Shown: positions 26,765 through 35,108, counted from the first letter of the stretch. The stretch is DNA of 64,000 nt from Rubellimicrobium arenae (GCF_017916295.1 NZ_JAFMSS010000009.1:119220-183219); one strand, 5' to 3'. A program made the numbers and translations. Notes: generated from the letters alone by a model not told the origin.

Positions 26765-27145
26765 ATGACCCACTCCGTTGCCACCCTTCTCGCCGACGCG
26801 GCTGCCGCTGTGCCCCGGATCGACGCTACCGAGGCGCGCCGGCTACAGGCCGAAGGCGCCCTGCTGCTCGACGTTCGCGACGCCCCCGAGCGCGCGGCCT
26901 CGGGCAGTGTTCCCGGGTCCATCCACGTCTCGCGCGGCATGCTCGAGTTTCGCGCCGATCCTGAGAGCGCCTACTTCGACGGCCGCTTCGACAAGGGGCG
27001 AGCCGTGGTTCTGTACTGCGCTTCAGGCGGAAGGTCCGCCCTCGCCGGCAAGACACTCAAAGACATGGGTTACGCCCAGGTCTTCAACCTCGGCGGCTTC
27101 AAAGACTGGGCTGCGGCCGGCGAGCCTGTTGAGCACGATCAGTAA
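26765..27145 (+). CDS. rhodanese-like domain protein
   Basis: A 126-residue single-domain rhodanese (sulfurtransferase fold). The N-terminal part has the PRIDATEARRL and LLLDVRDAPERAASGSVPGS segments; the active-site cysteine is in YCASGGRSA, a complete six-residue loop. Such proteins move sulfane sulfur from thiosulfate or persulfides to an acceptor. No signal peptide, so cytoplasmic. ATG at 26765 removes an unrelated Pro/His-rich upstream extension. It lies between two RTX genes, an unexpected place. Confidence 0.88.
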   Translation: MTHSVATLLADAAAAVPRIDATEARRLQAEGALLLDVRDAPERAASGSVPGSIHVSRGMLEFRADPESAYFDGRFDKGRAVVLYCASGGRSALAGKTLKDMGYAQVFNLGGFKDWAAAGEPVEHDQ

Positions 27146-27436
27146 CACTCCCGAACCGAAGGCTCTCCTGCCGGCCAGGGACCCGACGGTTCCGCCGGCG
27201 GGATGGCCCAAACGTCCGCAGCGACCTCGTCGTCGGCGCCGACGGCCCAGCCCAGCCATGCAGGCCAGCACCCCTCTACGTGACCTCGGCCTGGATGACG
27301 GGCATGGCACGATCGGCACCACGGGCCCGCTGGGGCTTTCGTCACTTGCTGCGACCCGGCGGGCCGGCCGAACCGGCGGGCCTGCGCTCCTCGCCGCCTG
27401 ACCTTTCCAGGTTTTCTTCGCGCATAGGACATTCTC
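27146..27436. other. 291-bp spacer between rhodanese and second RTX gene
   Basis: GC-rich sequence, no gene or clear terminator recognised. It presumably contains the promoter or leader of the RTX gene at 27437. Confidence 0.4.
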
Positions 27437-29131
27437 ATGACGGCTTTCCGCATTACCCCTGCCAGAAGCATCTTCACCGGCGCCGACGGCGACCACGCCT
27501 TCGACCTGGACACCCCGGGCGATGACTCGCTCACCGTCGATGCCGGCGCTTTCCTGATCGCCGCCGGCGCGAATGCCGACGGGACGCGCCTGGGTCCCAC
27601 CGGCGCCTGGACTGTTGTCGTGAATGGCGCGGTCGCCTCCGACCGGAGCAGCGGGCTTGTGCTCGCGGCTGGCAACGCTGCGGTTTCGACGATCACCGTT
27701 GGCACCGAAGGCGAGGTCACCGGCAACTGGGAAGGCCTACGTCTTGAAAGCGCCTCGACGGTCACGAACCACGGCTTGATCGCGGCCACGAGCCTGGTCG
27801 GCTTCGGCATCAGCATCCTGGGGCCGGGCACCCACAGGATCACGAACACCGGGACTATTGACGCCACAATCTCGATCAGGGACAGCGGTGAGCTCAGCCA
27901 CGAGCAGGTGACCAACTCGGGCACCCTCCTGGGCGCCATGCACCTCGCGGGTGGCGACGATACGATCACCAACTCCGGGCTGATCGGCGATCACGACGGG
28001 ACCCACGCCATCGACCTGGGCGCCGGCACCGATAAGCTGGTGAACACCGGAACCATCGAAATCAATGTGTCCGACCACGGCGGCGGCGCCGATCGGATCG
28101 AGAACAGCGGCCTGATGGACGGCTCCATCTATCTGGCCGATGGCGGCGACACGATCATCAACACTGGCCAGATCGGGAGCCGAGTCACCGATCATGTCTC
28201 CCTCAACGGCGGCGCCGACGTGTTCACCAACTACGCCACCGTGGACGGCGTCGTGGTGAGCGGCACGGTCGTGGGCCGGATCATCCTGGGCGGCGGCAAC
28301 GACCGGTTCCTGGGCGGCGCCACTGCCGAGACGGTCCAGGATGGCAACGGCGCCGACAGCGTGGCGCTCGGGGGCGGCAACGACATCTATGTTGGCCAAG
28401 GTGCTGCCATCGGCGGCGACGGCCTTGACGCCATCTCGGGCGGCACCGGCATCGACACCTATGATGCAAGCTCCGCGTTCTACTCCGCCACCGTGAACCT
28501 CGACACCGTGGTCCATGACCTGTCGCCCTACTTCCCCGGATCGAGTCGTATGGATGCCGGCTCGGCCAAGGGCAGCACCTTGGCTGGAGCGGGCGCCGAC
28601 AGGATCAGCGGCTTCGAAAACGCCAAGGGCGGCAGCGGCGCCGACATCCTCTACGGCTCAGGCGGGGCCAACGTCCTCGAAGGCAATGACGGCGCCGACC
28701 ACCTGCTCGGTTATGGGGGCAACGACCGGCTCGCCGGCGGGGCCGGGCTTGACAACCTAACCGGCGGCACGGGCCGCGACGTGCTGACCGGCGGCGCGGG
28801 GGCCGACTACTTCCACTTCATTGGCACGGGCGACAGCGGGACCACCTCCACCACCCGCGACCTCGTCACCGACTTCGCGGGTGGCGGCCAGGACGTGATC
28901 GCCCTCGACCGCATCGACGCCAAGGCGGGCACGACCGCAAACGACACGTTCACCTTTATCGGCACCAACGTGGGCTTCAGTGGTCGGGCGGGGGAGCTGA
29001 GGTCCGTTTGGACCGCGACAGGCCAAAGGGTGCAGGGCGATGTAAACGGCGATGGCGCCGCAGACTTCGCAATCGAGCTCACCGACGCCGCGCACGCGAT
29101 CACCCTGACCGAGGCCGACTTCGTGCTCTAG
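27437..29131 (+). CDS. RTX protein with N-terminal NSG-type beta repeats
   Basis: A 564-residue protein with no signal peptide. Residues about 110-260 contain loosely repeated beta-helix units of the form D-x-I-x-NSG-x-I-x-G (DDTITNSGLIG, DRIENSGLMDG, DTIINTGQIG), which resemble adhesin-type solenoids. RTX nonapeptides follow at about 395-460 (GGSGADILYG, GGAGLDNLTG, GGAGADYFHF). The last 100 residues form a serralysin-type M10 C-terminal domain with DLVTDFAGGGQDVIALDRIDA-like sequence, expected to hold the type I export signal. It could be an adhesin or matrix protein; no catalytic motif. Confidence 0.87.
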   Translation: MTAFRITPARSIFTGADGDHAFDLDTPGDDSLTVDAGAFLIAAGANADGTRLGPTGAWTVVVNGAVASDRSSGLVLAAGNAAVSTITVGTEGEVTGNWEGLRLESASTVTNHGLIAATSLVGFGISILGPGTHRITNTGTIDATISIRDSGELSHEQVTNSGTLLGAMHLAGGDDTITNSGLIGDHDGTHAIDLGAGTDKLVNTGTIEINVSDHGGGADRIENSGLMDGSIYLADGGDTIINTGQIGSRVTDHVSLNGGADVFTNYATVDGVVVSGTVVGRIILGGGNDRFLGGATAETVQDGNGADSVALGGGNDIYVGQGAAIGGDGLDAISGGTGIDTYDASSAFYSATVNLDTVVHDLSPYFPGSSRMDAGSAKGSTLAGAGADRISGFENAKGGSGADILYGSGGANVLEGNDGADHLLGYGGNDRLAGGAGLDNLTGGTGRDVLTGGAGADYFHFIGTGDSGTTSTTRDLVTDFAGGGQDVIALDRIDAKAGTTANDTFTFIGTNVGFSGRAGELRSVWTATGQRVQGDVNGDGAADFAIELTDAAHAITLTEADFVL

Positions 29132-29228
29132 TGGCCCGCCACCGGGTAGATGTCAGGCCAAACGCTCCTCGGGACCGGATGCGCGACGCCAACCCTGCCG
29201 TACAACCGGCCACCTGACAGGACCCATC

Positions 29229-29717
29229 ATGACCTCCGACATCAACCTCATTCCGCTGACACGTGACCTGGCGCTGCGGACCGGCGAGGACCCCTGCAAG
29301 GCGGGATTGATCCTGCCCGGCAGTGACGTAGCCACGCTGGTTCGCGACGTCGCCCGTGCGCAGCTGGCGCTGTACGACCGCACCAGGACGGTGGAGCCCT
29401 GGATCGGCTATTTTGGGAGCAGCGCGGAGACCGGAGAAGTCATCGGATCTTGCAGCTTCGTTGGTCCTCCCCGCGACGGCTTCGTCGAGATCGCCTACTT
29501 CACCTTTCCCCACGCCGAGGGTCGGGGCTTCGCACGGTCCATGGCGGCGGGACTGGTCTCGCTCACGCAGTCGCACGCTCCTTTCCCGAAGGTGTTCGCT
29601 CACACGCTTCCCGAGCGCAACGCGTCCGCGTCCGTGCTCGACCGCATCGGCTTCCGGCATGTCGGGGACGCCATCGACGACGAGGTCGGACGGGTCTGGC
29701 GATGGGAAGCCTCCTAA
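29229..29717 (+). CDS. GNAT-family N-acetyltransferase
   Basis: A 162-residue GNAT protein. The acetyl-CoA binding loop EGRGFA sits in motif A after the beta strand EIAYFTF, and the C-terminal ASVLDRIGFRHVGD is the usual GNAT end (N-A-S-x-x-V-L-x-x-x-GF). AGGA precedes the ATG. The RimJ/RimL-like form suggests an amino-terminal or small-molecule substrate that cannot be specified. It is 97 bases after the RTX gene, on the same strand. Confidence 0.82.
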   Translation: MTSDINLIPLTRDLALRTGEDPCKAGLILPGSDVATLVRDVARAQLALYDRTRTVEPWIGYFGSSAETGEVIGSCSFVGPPRDGFVEIAYFTFPHAEGRGFARSMAAGLVSLTQSHAPFPKVFAHTLPERNASASVLDRIGFRHVGDAIDDEVGRVWRWEAS

Positions 29718-30731
29718 GTAAGGTGTGCAGATGGGGTGCCCCCTCCTGCCGCTCGAACCGGGTCGGTCGAGCAGAGGTTTGGAACCGTTGACGGATCCTG
29801 AAGTGGACTGCCTGATGCAACGCTGCCAGAATTTACGTTATGCGGCTTAGCACTACCTTTTAAGGTTTTTACTCTTATCGCGGTTAACTTCGGCAAGAAT
29901 TTTCTCCATCATCTTTTCCATTATTTAGCAAAGAATTGTATGGGGAATTATCCACCATGATGACAAATAAGATGATGAAATATTGAGAAAATGTGGACTG
30001 CGTTGAGGCGGATAGAGGCCGGTAGATACAGTAATCAGGTAGCCTCCTCCGCTGCCAGTTAAATTCCTGAAGGACTTCGACGTTCAGATTCAGGCGCATG
30101 CCTGTCCGGGGTCGGAGACGTCTTTCCTTGTGGTGCTGGGCCGCGGGAGGGGTGTGCCATGGCGGGCCGCGGCGCCTCTTGAGGGCCGACCGAGCTGTCC
30201 TGCATGAGCGTGGAGCCAAGGCGACCATCGCGGGCCACCTCCTTCTGGGCTGGGTGCGGACGGTGAAGCCACGTATCGGGGCTCCACGTCGCCAGCCATG
30301 AAGGAGCTGTAGCGCGCTACGCCAGACCGCTGTCCTTGGACTTGGCGATCGCCGTGTCGGGAGCAGGGGCGGGGTTGGTCTTGGGGGCGGGGCTTCATCT
30401 GGAACGTCGCGCTCGAGACGTGGGCCGCCTCTCGGCGTGTCTGCCCGCCGAGGCACCGTCTCGGCGGCCTTCGTGTCCTGAGAGGTCGAGCGATCGCCCG
30501 GATCGGGGCTTGGCTGATCCTCTCACATCGGGTCCGGCCTTATGTGACTTTGCAGCCGAGAGGTGGGGGCGTCCGATCCCGGGAGTCCTTCTCGCGCTGC
30601 TGGAGTCTCGGACCATGCCGGGCGGCAACCGCGGCTGCATGGCCTGAGCAGGGGGAGCGTGTAGATGCGTCCCTGTCAGTCCGTGACTTGATCGCCCCGA
30701 CCGTGGCGAGATGACCGAGGGCCATGCAACT
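29718..30731. other. 1.0-kb gap with AT-rich patch
   Basis: No gene recognised. Positions about 29820-30070 are strikingly AT-rich (clearly under half GC by eye) against a high-GC background; the rest returns to high GC with only short, unconvincing frames. It separates convergently transcribed genes (GNAT + and RTX -), so a long terminal or decayed segment is possible. Confidence 0.5.
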
Positions 30732-31985
30732 TCAGGAGATCAGAAGATTGCTCGCGGTCAGCCCCGTAACGCCCGTCAGGGTCAGCATGTTCTGACCGGC
30801 AGGACTGGCCTGGGCGGCGGCGCCGAGGTCGATGACCATCGAGCTGCCATCGCTCAGGATGAAGAGATCAGCGGCATCGAGAACGCCAGAACCGTCGGTG
30901 TCGAGATCGCCGAAACCAAGGCCGGTCGCGGTCAGGTCCAGTAGGTCGCCATCGGCCGCACGAAAGTCCTTGACCGTATCCTTGCCGTCCTTGGCCCCGA
31001 ACACGAAGGTGTCGGCCCCACCGGTGAGACTGACGACGTATCCGGGGCTCGGCGGGGCCGCGTCGCCCCAGAGGGTGTCGTCGCCCTTGGCTCCAATCAG
31101 CGTGTCGTCGCCCCCGGCCACGACGGAGTCGGGGGCCCCCGTTGCGGAGCCGTCTCCATAGATCAGGTCCGCGCCGCTGCCTCCGTTCAGGATGTCGTTG
31201 CCGCCGGTGAGGAGACCCCGATAGCCCGCTCCGTCGGTCGTCCCATCGCCCCAGAGGGTGTCGCGACCGCTCCCTCCGAACATGGTGTCGTCACCCCCAA
31301 CCAGCGTCGCGGGGCCGAAGTAGAAGACCGAGACCTGGCCGTCGCCAAAGAGCTGGTCGTTGCCTGAGCCGGCATAAAGAAGGTCGTCACCTCCCTGCAT
31401 GGTCGGGTGCGCCTTGCCGTCGCCCATCAGGACGTCGTTGCCGTCCATGGCAACAAGGGTGTCATCGCCGCCGTTCAGCCGCTCTGCCTCGCCGTCGCCA
31501 AAGAGTTCGTCGTCCCCTGCGCCACCTCCGATGCGATCATCTCCGCCGTCCAGCGTCCCGCGCCCGCGCCCGAACGCGGCCCAGCCATCACCCCACACGC
31601 TGTCGTTGCCGGTCCCACCGTCCAGGATATCGTCGGCCCCGGTCAGCCGGCCCGTTGAGAACGCTGCCCCGGCTGTCCCCTCGCCACGAATGACGTCGTC
31701 CCCGGCTCCGCCCGTGATGCTGTCGGCGGCTCCGATGAGAACATAGGTCAGGCCGGATTCCGGGGAGCTTACATCGCCCTCTCCGAACAGCGTGTCGTTG
31801 CCGTCACCGCCGAAGAGCATGTCGGAGGCCCCGATCAGCGTGAAGACCGTGGGATCATCGGCCTGGACCGGCCGTCCATCTCCGAAGACCCAGTCGTCGC
31901 CCGGCAGGCCAAGGATGACGTCGCCGCCCCGCGTTCCAAAGAGCGAGTTCCCGGCGTTGGTCCCGATGATCATGTTCAGTGGCAT
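30732..31985 (-). CDS. RTX calcium-binding protein, almost entirely repeats
   Basis: A 417-residue acidic protein built from about ten units of 30-40 residues. Each has one or two RTX nonapeptides (GGDGNDTLFG, GGTGNDSVWG, GGAGDDELFG, GGSGRDTLWG), usually ending in GDG plus a variable loop that replaces the next turn. The N-terminus (MPLNMIIGTNAGNSLFG) leads directly into repeats, with no signal peptide. The C-terminus LTGVTGLTASNLLIS is a plausible type I export end. GGAGG precedes ATG 31985. It probably folds on calcium outside the cell; no enzymatic domain. Confidence 0.87.
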   Translation of the reverse strand: MPLNMIIGTNAGNSLFGTRGGDVILGLPGDDWVFGDGRPVQADDPTVFTLIGASDMLFGGDGNDTLFGEGDVSSPESGLTYVLIGAADSITGGAGDDVIRGEGTAGAAFSTGRLTGADDILDGGTGNDSVWGDGWAAFGRGRGTLDGGDDRIGGGAGDDELFGDGEAERLNGGDDTLVAMDGNDVLMGDGKAHPTMQGGDDLLYAGSGNDQLFGDGQVSVFYFGPATLVGGDDTMFGGSGRDTLWGDGTTDGAGYRGLLTGGNDILNGGSGADLIYGDGSATGAPDSVVAGGDDTLIGAKGDDTLWGDAAPPSPGYVVSLTGGADTFVFGAKDGKDTVKDFRAADGDLLDLTATGLGFGDLDTDGSGVLDAADLFILSDGSSMVIDLGAAAQASPAGQNMLTLTGVTGLTASNLLIS

Positions 31986-32370
31986 GGTACGATCCTCCCG
32001 TCCGGATTGGCAGGCGCGAACGTCTGTTGCATGTCATGGCCCTATGACGAGTGGCCATATGCCAAGAGTATCTGCCCCGGGGACTCACCCCGTAGTGTTA
32101 TCAGTTCGTCGGCAACAACCGCTCTCTTGGCCAAACGGATGCTGGTCACTCGACCAAAGCGGGTGGTCGCCAGCAACCGGATCCACCTAAGAGCATGTAG
32201 CCGGGTCCCCCGATCCGGTTGAGGCAGGGAGGGCGCAGCCCAAGGGGGCGGCGTCGCCATGGCTGTCGGTGCGGCCCGCCGGATGGATGCGGCCGATCCG
32301 GTGCGGGTGGGCGGCCGGGTCGGACATGCGCTCGACCATTCATGGGGCCGACCCTTCATCCCTCATGACA

Positions 32371-32383
32371 CTCCGCTACCACC
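32371..32383 (+). repeat. second copy of tRNA 3'-end 13-mer (candidate att)
   Basis: CTCCGCTACCACC, identical to 21537-21549 and followed by AATG. It marks a possible right end of an insertion of about 10.8 kb beginning in tRNA-Met. Confidence 0.35.
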
Positions 32384-32414
32384 AATGAGCGAGGCGACGC
32401 CCAAATGGGGGATC

Positions 32415-32434
32415 CGCAGGCGCGATCGCCTGCG
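32415..32434. promoter_or_regulatory. 8-bp hairpin upstream of exosortase gene
   Basis: CGCAGGCG (32415-32422), loop CGAT, CGCCTGCG (32427-32434). It lies 76 bases before the exosortase start; a leader hairpin or operator is possible. Confidence 0.35.
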
Positions 32435-32510
32435 ACTACACTCCCGCTGCTCGCGGTCGAGTCAGGGGATCTGCGAACCGGCCGACCGCCTGTAGGGGAG
32501 GGATGCCGCA

Positions 32511-34184
32511 TTGGTTCCGCGCGTCAACGTCCTGGCTGGACTTCTGGCCTGCGAACTCGGTGGCCTGGTTCTGGCCTACCAGTTCCTGATCGACCTGGAC
32601 TGCACGCAGGTCAGTGCCGAGTTGGCCTGCGGGGTGCTGCGCAGCCTGCTGGGCCGAGCCACGGCCGTCCTGCTGGCTCTCAGCCTGTTCGTCTGGTCCC
32701 GCCCGCCGGCGTGGCGGCAAGTGGAACTCGCGCCCGGCGCTCCTCAGGTGCCGGCCCCTGCTCCCAGGTGGGTCGCAGGCGCCTTTCACGCTGTTCCAGC
32801 CCTTTCCGGACCATCCGATGCCGTGGGACCGGCGTGGCGGTGGATGCTTCTGCATTTCGTCGGCCTGGCCCTGCTGGTTCTTCCATTGATTGGCCCGCCC
32901 GGCGCCGCATCGGTGTCATTCCTCTGGGCCTTTGCCCTGCCTTGGGTGACGGGGGCGTCGCTCGCGGCGGTTGGCGCCATGTTCTGGGCCGCGCCCCGTC
33001 GGGCCTGGGGAGATTGGCTCCGAAGGGAGGGACGCCACGCGGCGCTGGTCGGCGCCGCCGCCGCCCTCCTTCTGGACCTGACCAATCTGGTCCTGCCCCT
33101 CTGGGCCTGGATGCCGTTGAGTTCGCTCACCTTTGCTGCCGTGCAACTTTGCCTGTCGGTGTTCGGGTCGGGCATCTACCTGAGCCGCCAAGACTATATC
33201 ATCGGCTTGGACGGCTTCTACGTGAACATCGGACAGGCCTGCTCTGGCCTTGAAGGTCTTCTCCTGATCACCGCCTTTGTCGTGCTCTACGGTGGCTTGT
33301 TCCGGAACAGCCTTCGCTTTCCTCATTACTGGCTTGTCATGCTGCCGCTGGGGCTGATGCTGAGCTGGACCTTCAACGTGCTCCGGATCACCGCGCTGAT
33401 ACTGATCGGGGCCTGGGCCTCGCCCGAACTGGCTGTCAACGGGTTCCACAGCTACGCGGGCTGGATGTTCTTCACCCTGCTTGCGCTGGCGCTGATAGGC
33501 TTGGCGCACGCGACGCCCGCCCTGCAAGCGCGGCCGGAACGACCCCTGCCGTCGATTGTGGCACCCTCCCTCCGAAAGGACTGGCTCGCAGCCCGCATCC
33601 TGCCGCTTTCGGTGTTCCTCCTCACGGGGACGGTGGGCTCCGCCCTGACGATGCACCCGGACCTGGCCTTTCCGTTCCGGGCCTTGGGCATGGCCTTGGT
33701 CCTGGGCTTCTTCTGGCCAAGCTATCGGCATCTCCGCTGGAGTCGCGATCCGGTCGTCGTGATGGCCGGCGGCCTCGTGGCCGTGCTGTGGATCCTGACC
33801 GAGCCCGAGGCCAGCGAGACGGATCTTGTGCTTGGAGAGGCCCTGTCCGGACTCGGAGGCGTGGCTCTGGCGATCTGGGTGGGGCTGCGCATCCTTGGCA
33901 CGGCAGTGCTGGTGCCGATGGTCGAGGAGCTCTTCTTCCGGGGGTATCTCGTGGCCCGGTTCGACCTGGGTGGCAGGTTCGGGCAGGCCTTTGCCATCGG
34001 TGCGTCCAGCGTTCTGTTCGCCGTCCTGCACGGGCGATGGCTTGAGGCTTGGCTGGCCGGCGTGGCCTTCGCCTGGGTCATGCTTCGGCGCAACAACTTG
34101 GCGGACGCGATCGTTGCCCACGCGGTCGCGAACGGCATGATCGCGCTTTGGGCCGCATCCCGCGGCGATTGGTCGGGCCTGTGA
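32511..34184 (+). CDS. xrtE: exosortase E fused to CPBP-family protease (VPEID-CTERM system)
   Basis: A 557-residue membrane protein. The N-terminal two thirds are an exosortase with the catalytic triad Cys244 (GQACSGLEG), Arg292 (FNVLRI) and His313 (NGFHSYAGW), each in a membrane-helix context. From about 355 a CPBP/CAAX-type intramembrane protease domain follows, with EELFFRGYL (Glu472, Glu473, Arg477), VLHG (His507) and AHAVAN (His537). This fusion is the known exosortase E/protease form, which cleaves and transfers VPEID-CTERM proteins in the inner membrane. The start is TTG at 32511 with GGGGAGG about ten bases upstream. A matching substrate lies tail-to-tail 68 bases downstream. Confidence 0.92.
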   Translation: MVPRVNVLAGLLACELGGLVLAYQFLIDLDCTQVSAELACGVLRSLLGRATAVLLALSLFVWSRPPAWRQVELAPGAPQVPAPAPRWVAGAFHAVPALSGPSDAVGPAWRWMLLHFVGLALLVLPLIGPPGAASVSFLWAFALPWVTGASLAAVGAMFWAAPRRAWGDWLRREGRHAALVGAAAALLLDLTNLVLPLWAWMPLSSLTFAAVQLCLSVFGSGIYLSRQDYIIGLDGFYVNIGQACSGLEGLLLITAFVVLYGGLFRNSLRFPHYWLVMLPLGLMLSWTFNVLRITALILIGAWASPELAVNGFHSYAGWMFFTLLALALIGLAHATPALQARPERPLPSIVAPSLRKDWLAARILPLSVFLLTGTVGSALTMHPDLAFPFRALGMALVLGFFWPSYRHLRWSRDPVVVMAGGLVAVLWILTEPEASETDLVLGEALSGLGGVALAIWVGLRILGTAVLVPMVEELFFRGYLVARFDLGGRFGQAFAIGASSVLFAVLHGRWLEAWLAGVAFAWVMLRRNNLADAIVAHAVANGMIALWAASRGDWSGL

Positions 34185-34252
34185 TGTCCGCCCGGCGCCG
34201 GGCCGGGCCGACCGTGGTGGTCAGACCGCCGGAGGCTGACGAGGCGGCCAGC

Positions 34253-34456
34253 TCAACCTTTCCGGCGCTGGCGTTCCCACATGAACAGCACAACCGTCGC
34301 CAGCGCCCCGATCGCGAGCAGGCCGGCCGAGGCATCGATCTCGGGCACGACGACGGCGCGGGGTGGCCCGCCGGCATGCCATGGCCGGTGGTGAGCATAG
34401 GCGGGCGCCGCAGCTGCAAGCGATGCGACCGCCAGGGCCAGTCTGGTCCGAATCAT
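34253..34456 (-). CDS. VPEID-CTERM sorting-domain protein
   Basis: A 67-residue protein consisting of a signal peptide (about 1-21, ending AYA), a 15-residue His/Pro/Gly-rich segment (HHRPWHAGGPPRAVV), the sorting motif VPEID at 37-41, a hydrophobic helix (about 44-60) and a basic tail ERQRRKG. This tripartite C-terminus is the recognition signal of exosortase E. GGAG precedes ATG 34456. After signal-peptidase and exosortase cleavage only about 16-20 residues would remain, much shorter than most exosortase substrates. It is convergent with xrtE. Confidence 0.9.
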   Translation of the reverse strand: MIRTRLALAVASLAAAAPAYAHHRPWHAGGPPRAVVVPEIDASAGLLAIGALATVVLFMWERQRRKG

Positions 34457-34697
34457 TGTTGAGCTCCCAACGCACTAGGCCTTACCTGCTAAGACAACTC
34501 GTTCTCCGGCGATGCATGCCCCTTCGGGGGGCGTCTTATCCATTGGACGTAGCCGAGGCGGCCGATGACCTCGGACCCCGCCAACGTCCAGCCGGGCGGG
34601 CCGTCCAAGGCAGGACTTCCCTGGCCGCAGCCCAGGCACCGTTCGGACGGGCCGAGCCAGCTCACCCATACGCTCGAGTTCGCCCTGGGGCCGTCTA

Positions 34698-35108
34698 CTA
34701 GCGTGGTTGGGGATGGTCCTCACGCCCGGAATGGGCCTGCCAGGCCCGGAGGTCGTCGAGGCTCTTGCCGGCCTTGAGGTGCCTGACGAGCCATGCCGGC
34801 CGTCGTCCTCGCCCTGACCAGGACTTCAGGGGATCTTCAGGATTGTAGAGCCTCGATCCCAACGACTGCCGGGAAAGGGCGAGCCTCTTGCGCTCCGCTT
34901 CCTCCTGGAAATCCAGAATCTCCTGTAGGCTGAAGCCGAACTCATGGACCGCCTGGGTGACCGCGGCAATTGCGTCCTGCATATGGCGCAGCTCGTTCCT
35001 GTCCAAGGCATGCTCGACCTGCTGCTTGAGCTGCTTCAACTCTGCCCTCGACATGACGGCGATTTGCGCGGTTAGGTCAGGGTCCATCATGCATTCCATC
35101 CCGTCCAT
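34698..35108 (-). CDS. H-NS family nucleoid-associated protein
   Basis: A 136-residue H-NS-like protein. The N-terminal half is a coiled-coil oligomerisation region with ELKQLKQQVEHAL. The C-terminal DNA-binding region contains YNPEDPLKSWSGRGRRPAWL, with the family's core W-S/T-GRGRRP-x-W motif that enters the minor groove of AT-rich DNA. Such proteins silence AT-rich and horizontally acquired genes. Several in-frame ATGs lie close together at 35108, 35099, 35090 and 35087; the first is used. It lies between surface-protein genes and AT-rich spacers that it could silence. Confidence 0.87.
   Translation of the reverse strand: MDGMECMMDPDLTAQIAVMSRAELKQLKQQVEHALDRNELRHMQDAIAAVTQAVHEFGFSLQEILDFQEEAERKRLALSRQSLGSRLYNPEDPLKSWSGRGRRPAWLVRHLKAGKSLDDLRAWQAHSGREDHPQPR

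Larger units (their letters stand above)
31986..32510. other. 525-bp divergent intergenic region (RTX / exosortase)
   Basis: Probably contains the promoters of the RTX gene (-) and of the exosortase gene (+). It also holds the second copy of the tRNA-end 13-mer and an 8-bp hairpin, listed separately. No gene recognised. Confidence 0.5.

Noticed and set aside
24406..31985. Repeat-rich DNA as a CRISPR array
   Set aside because: The repeats are in frame and encode RTX nonapeptides with variable spacing; no conserved repeat-spacer pattern and no cas genes.
34191..34202. CCCGGCGCCGGG palindrome between xrtE and the VPEID gene as a terminator
   Set aside because: Only a four-base stem is possible once a loop is allowed, and no T-run follows; too weak to call.
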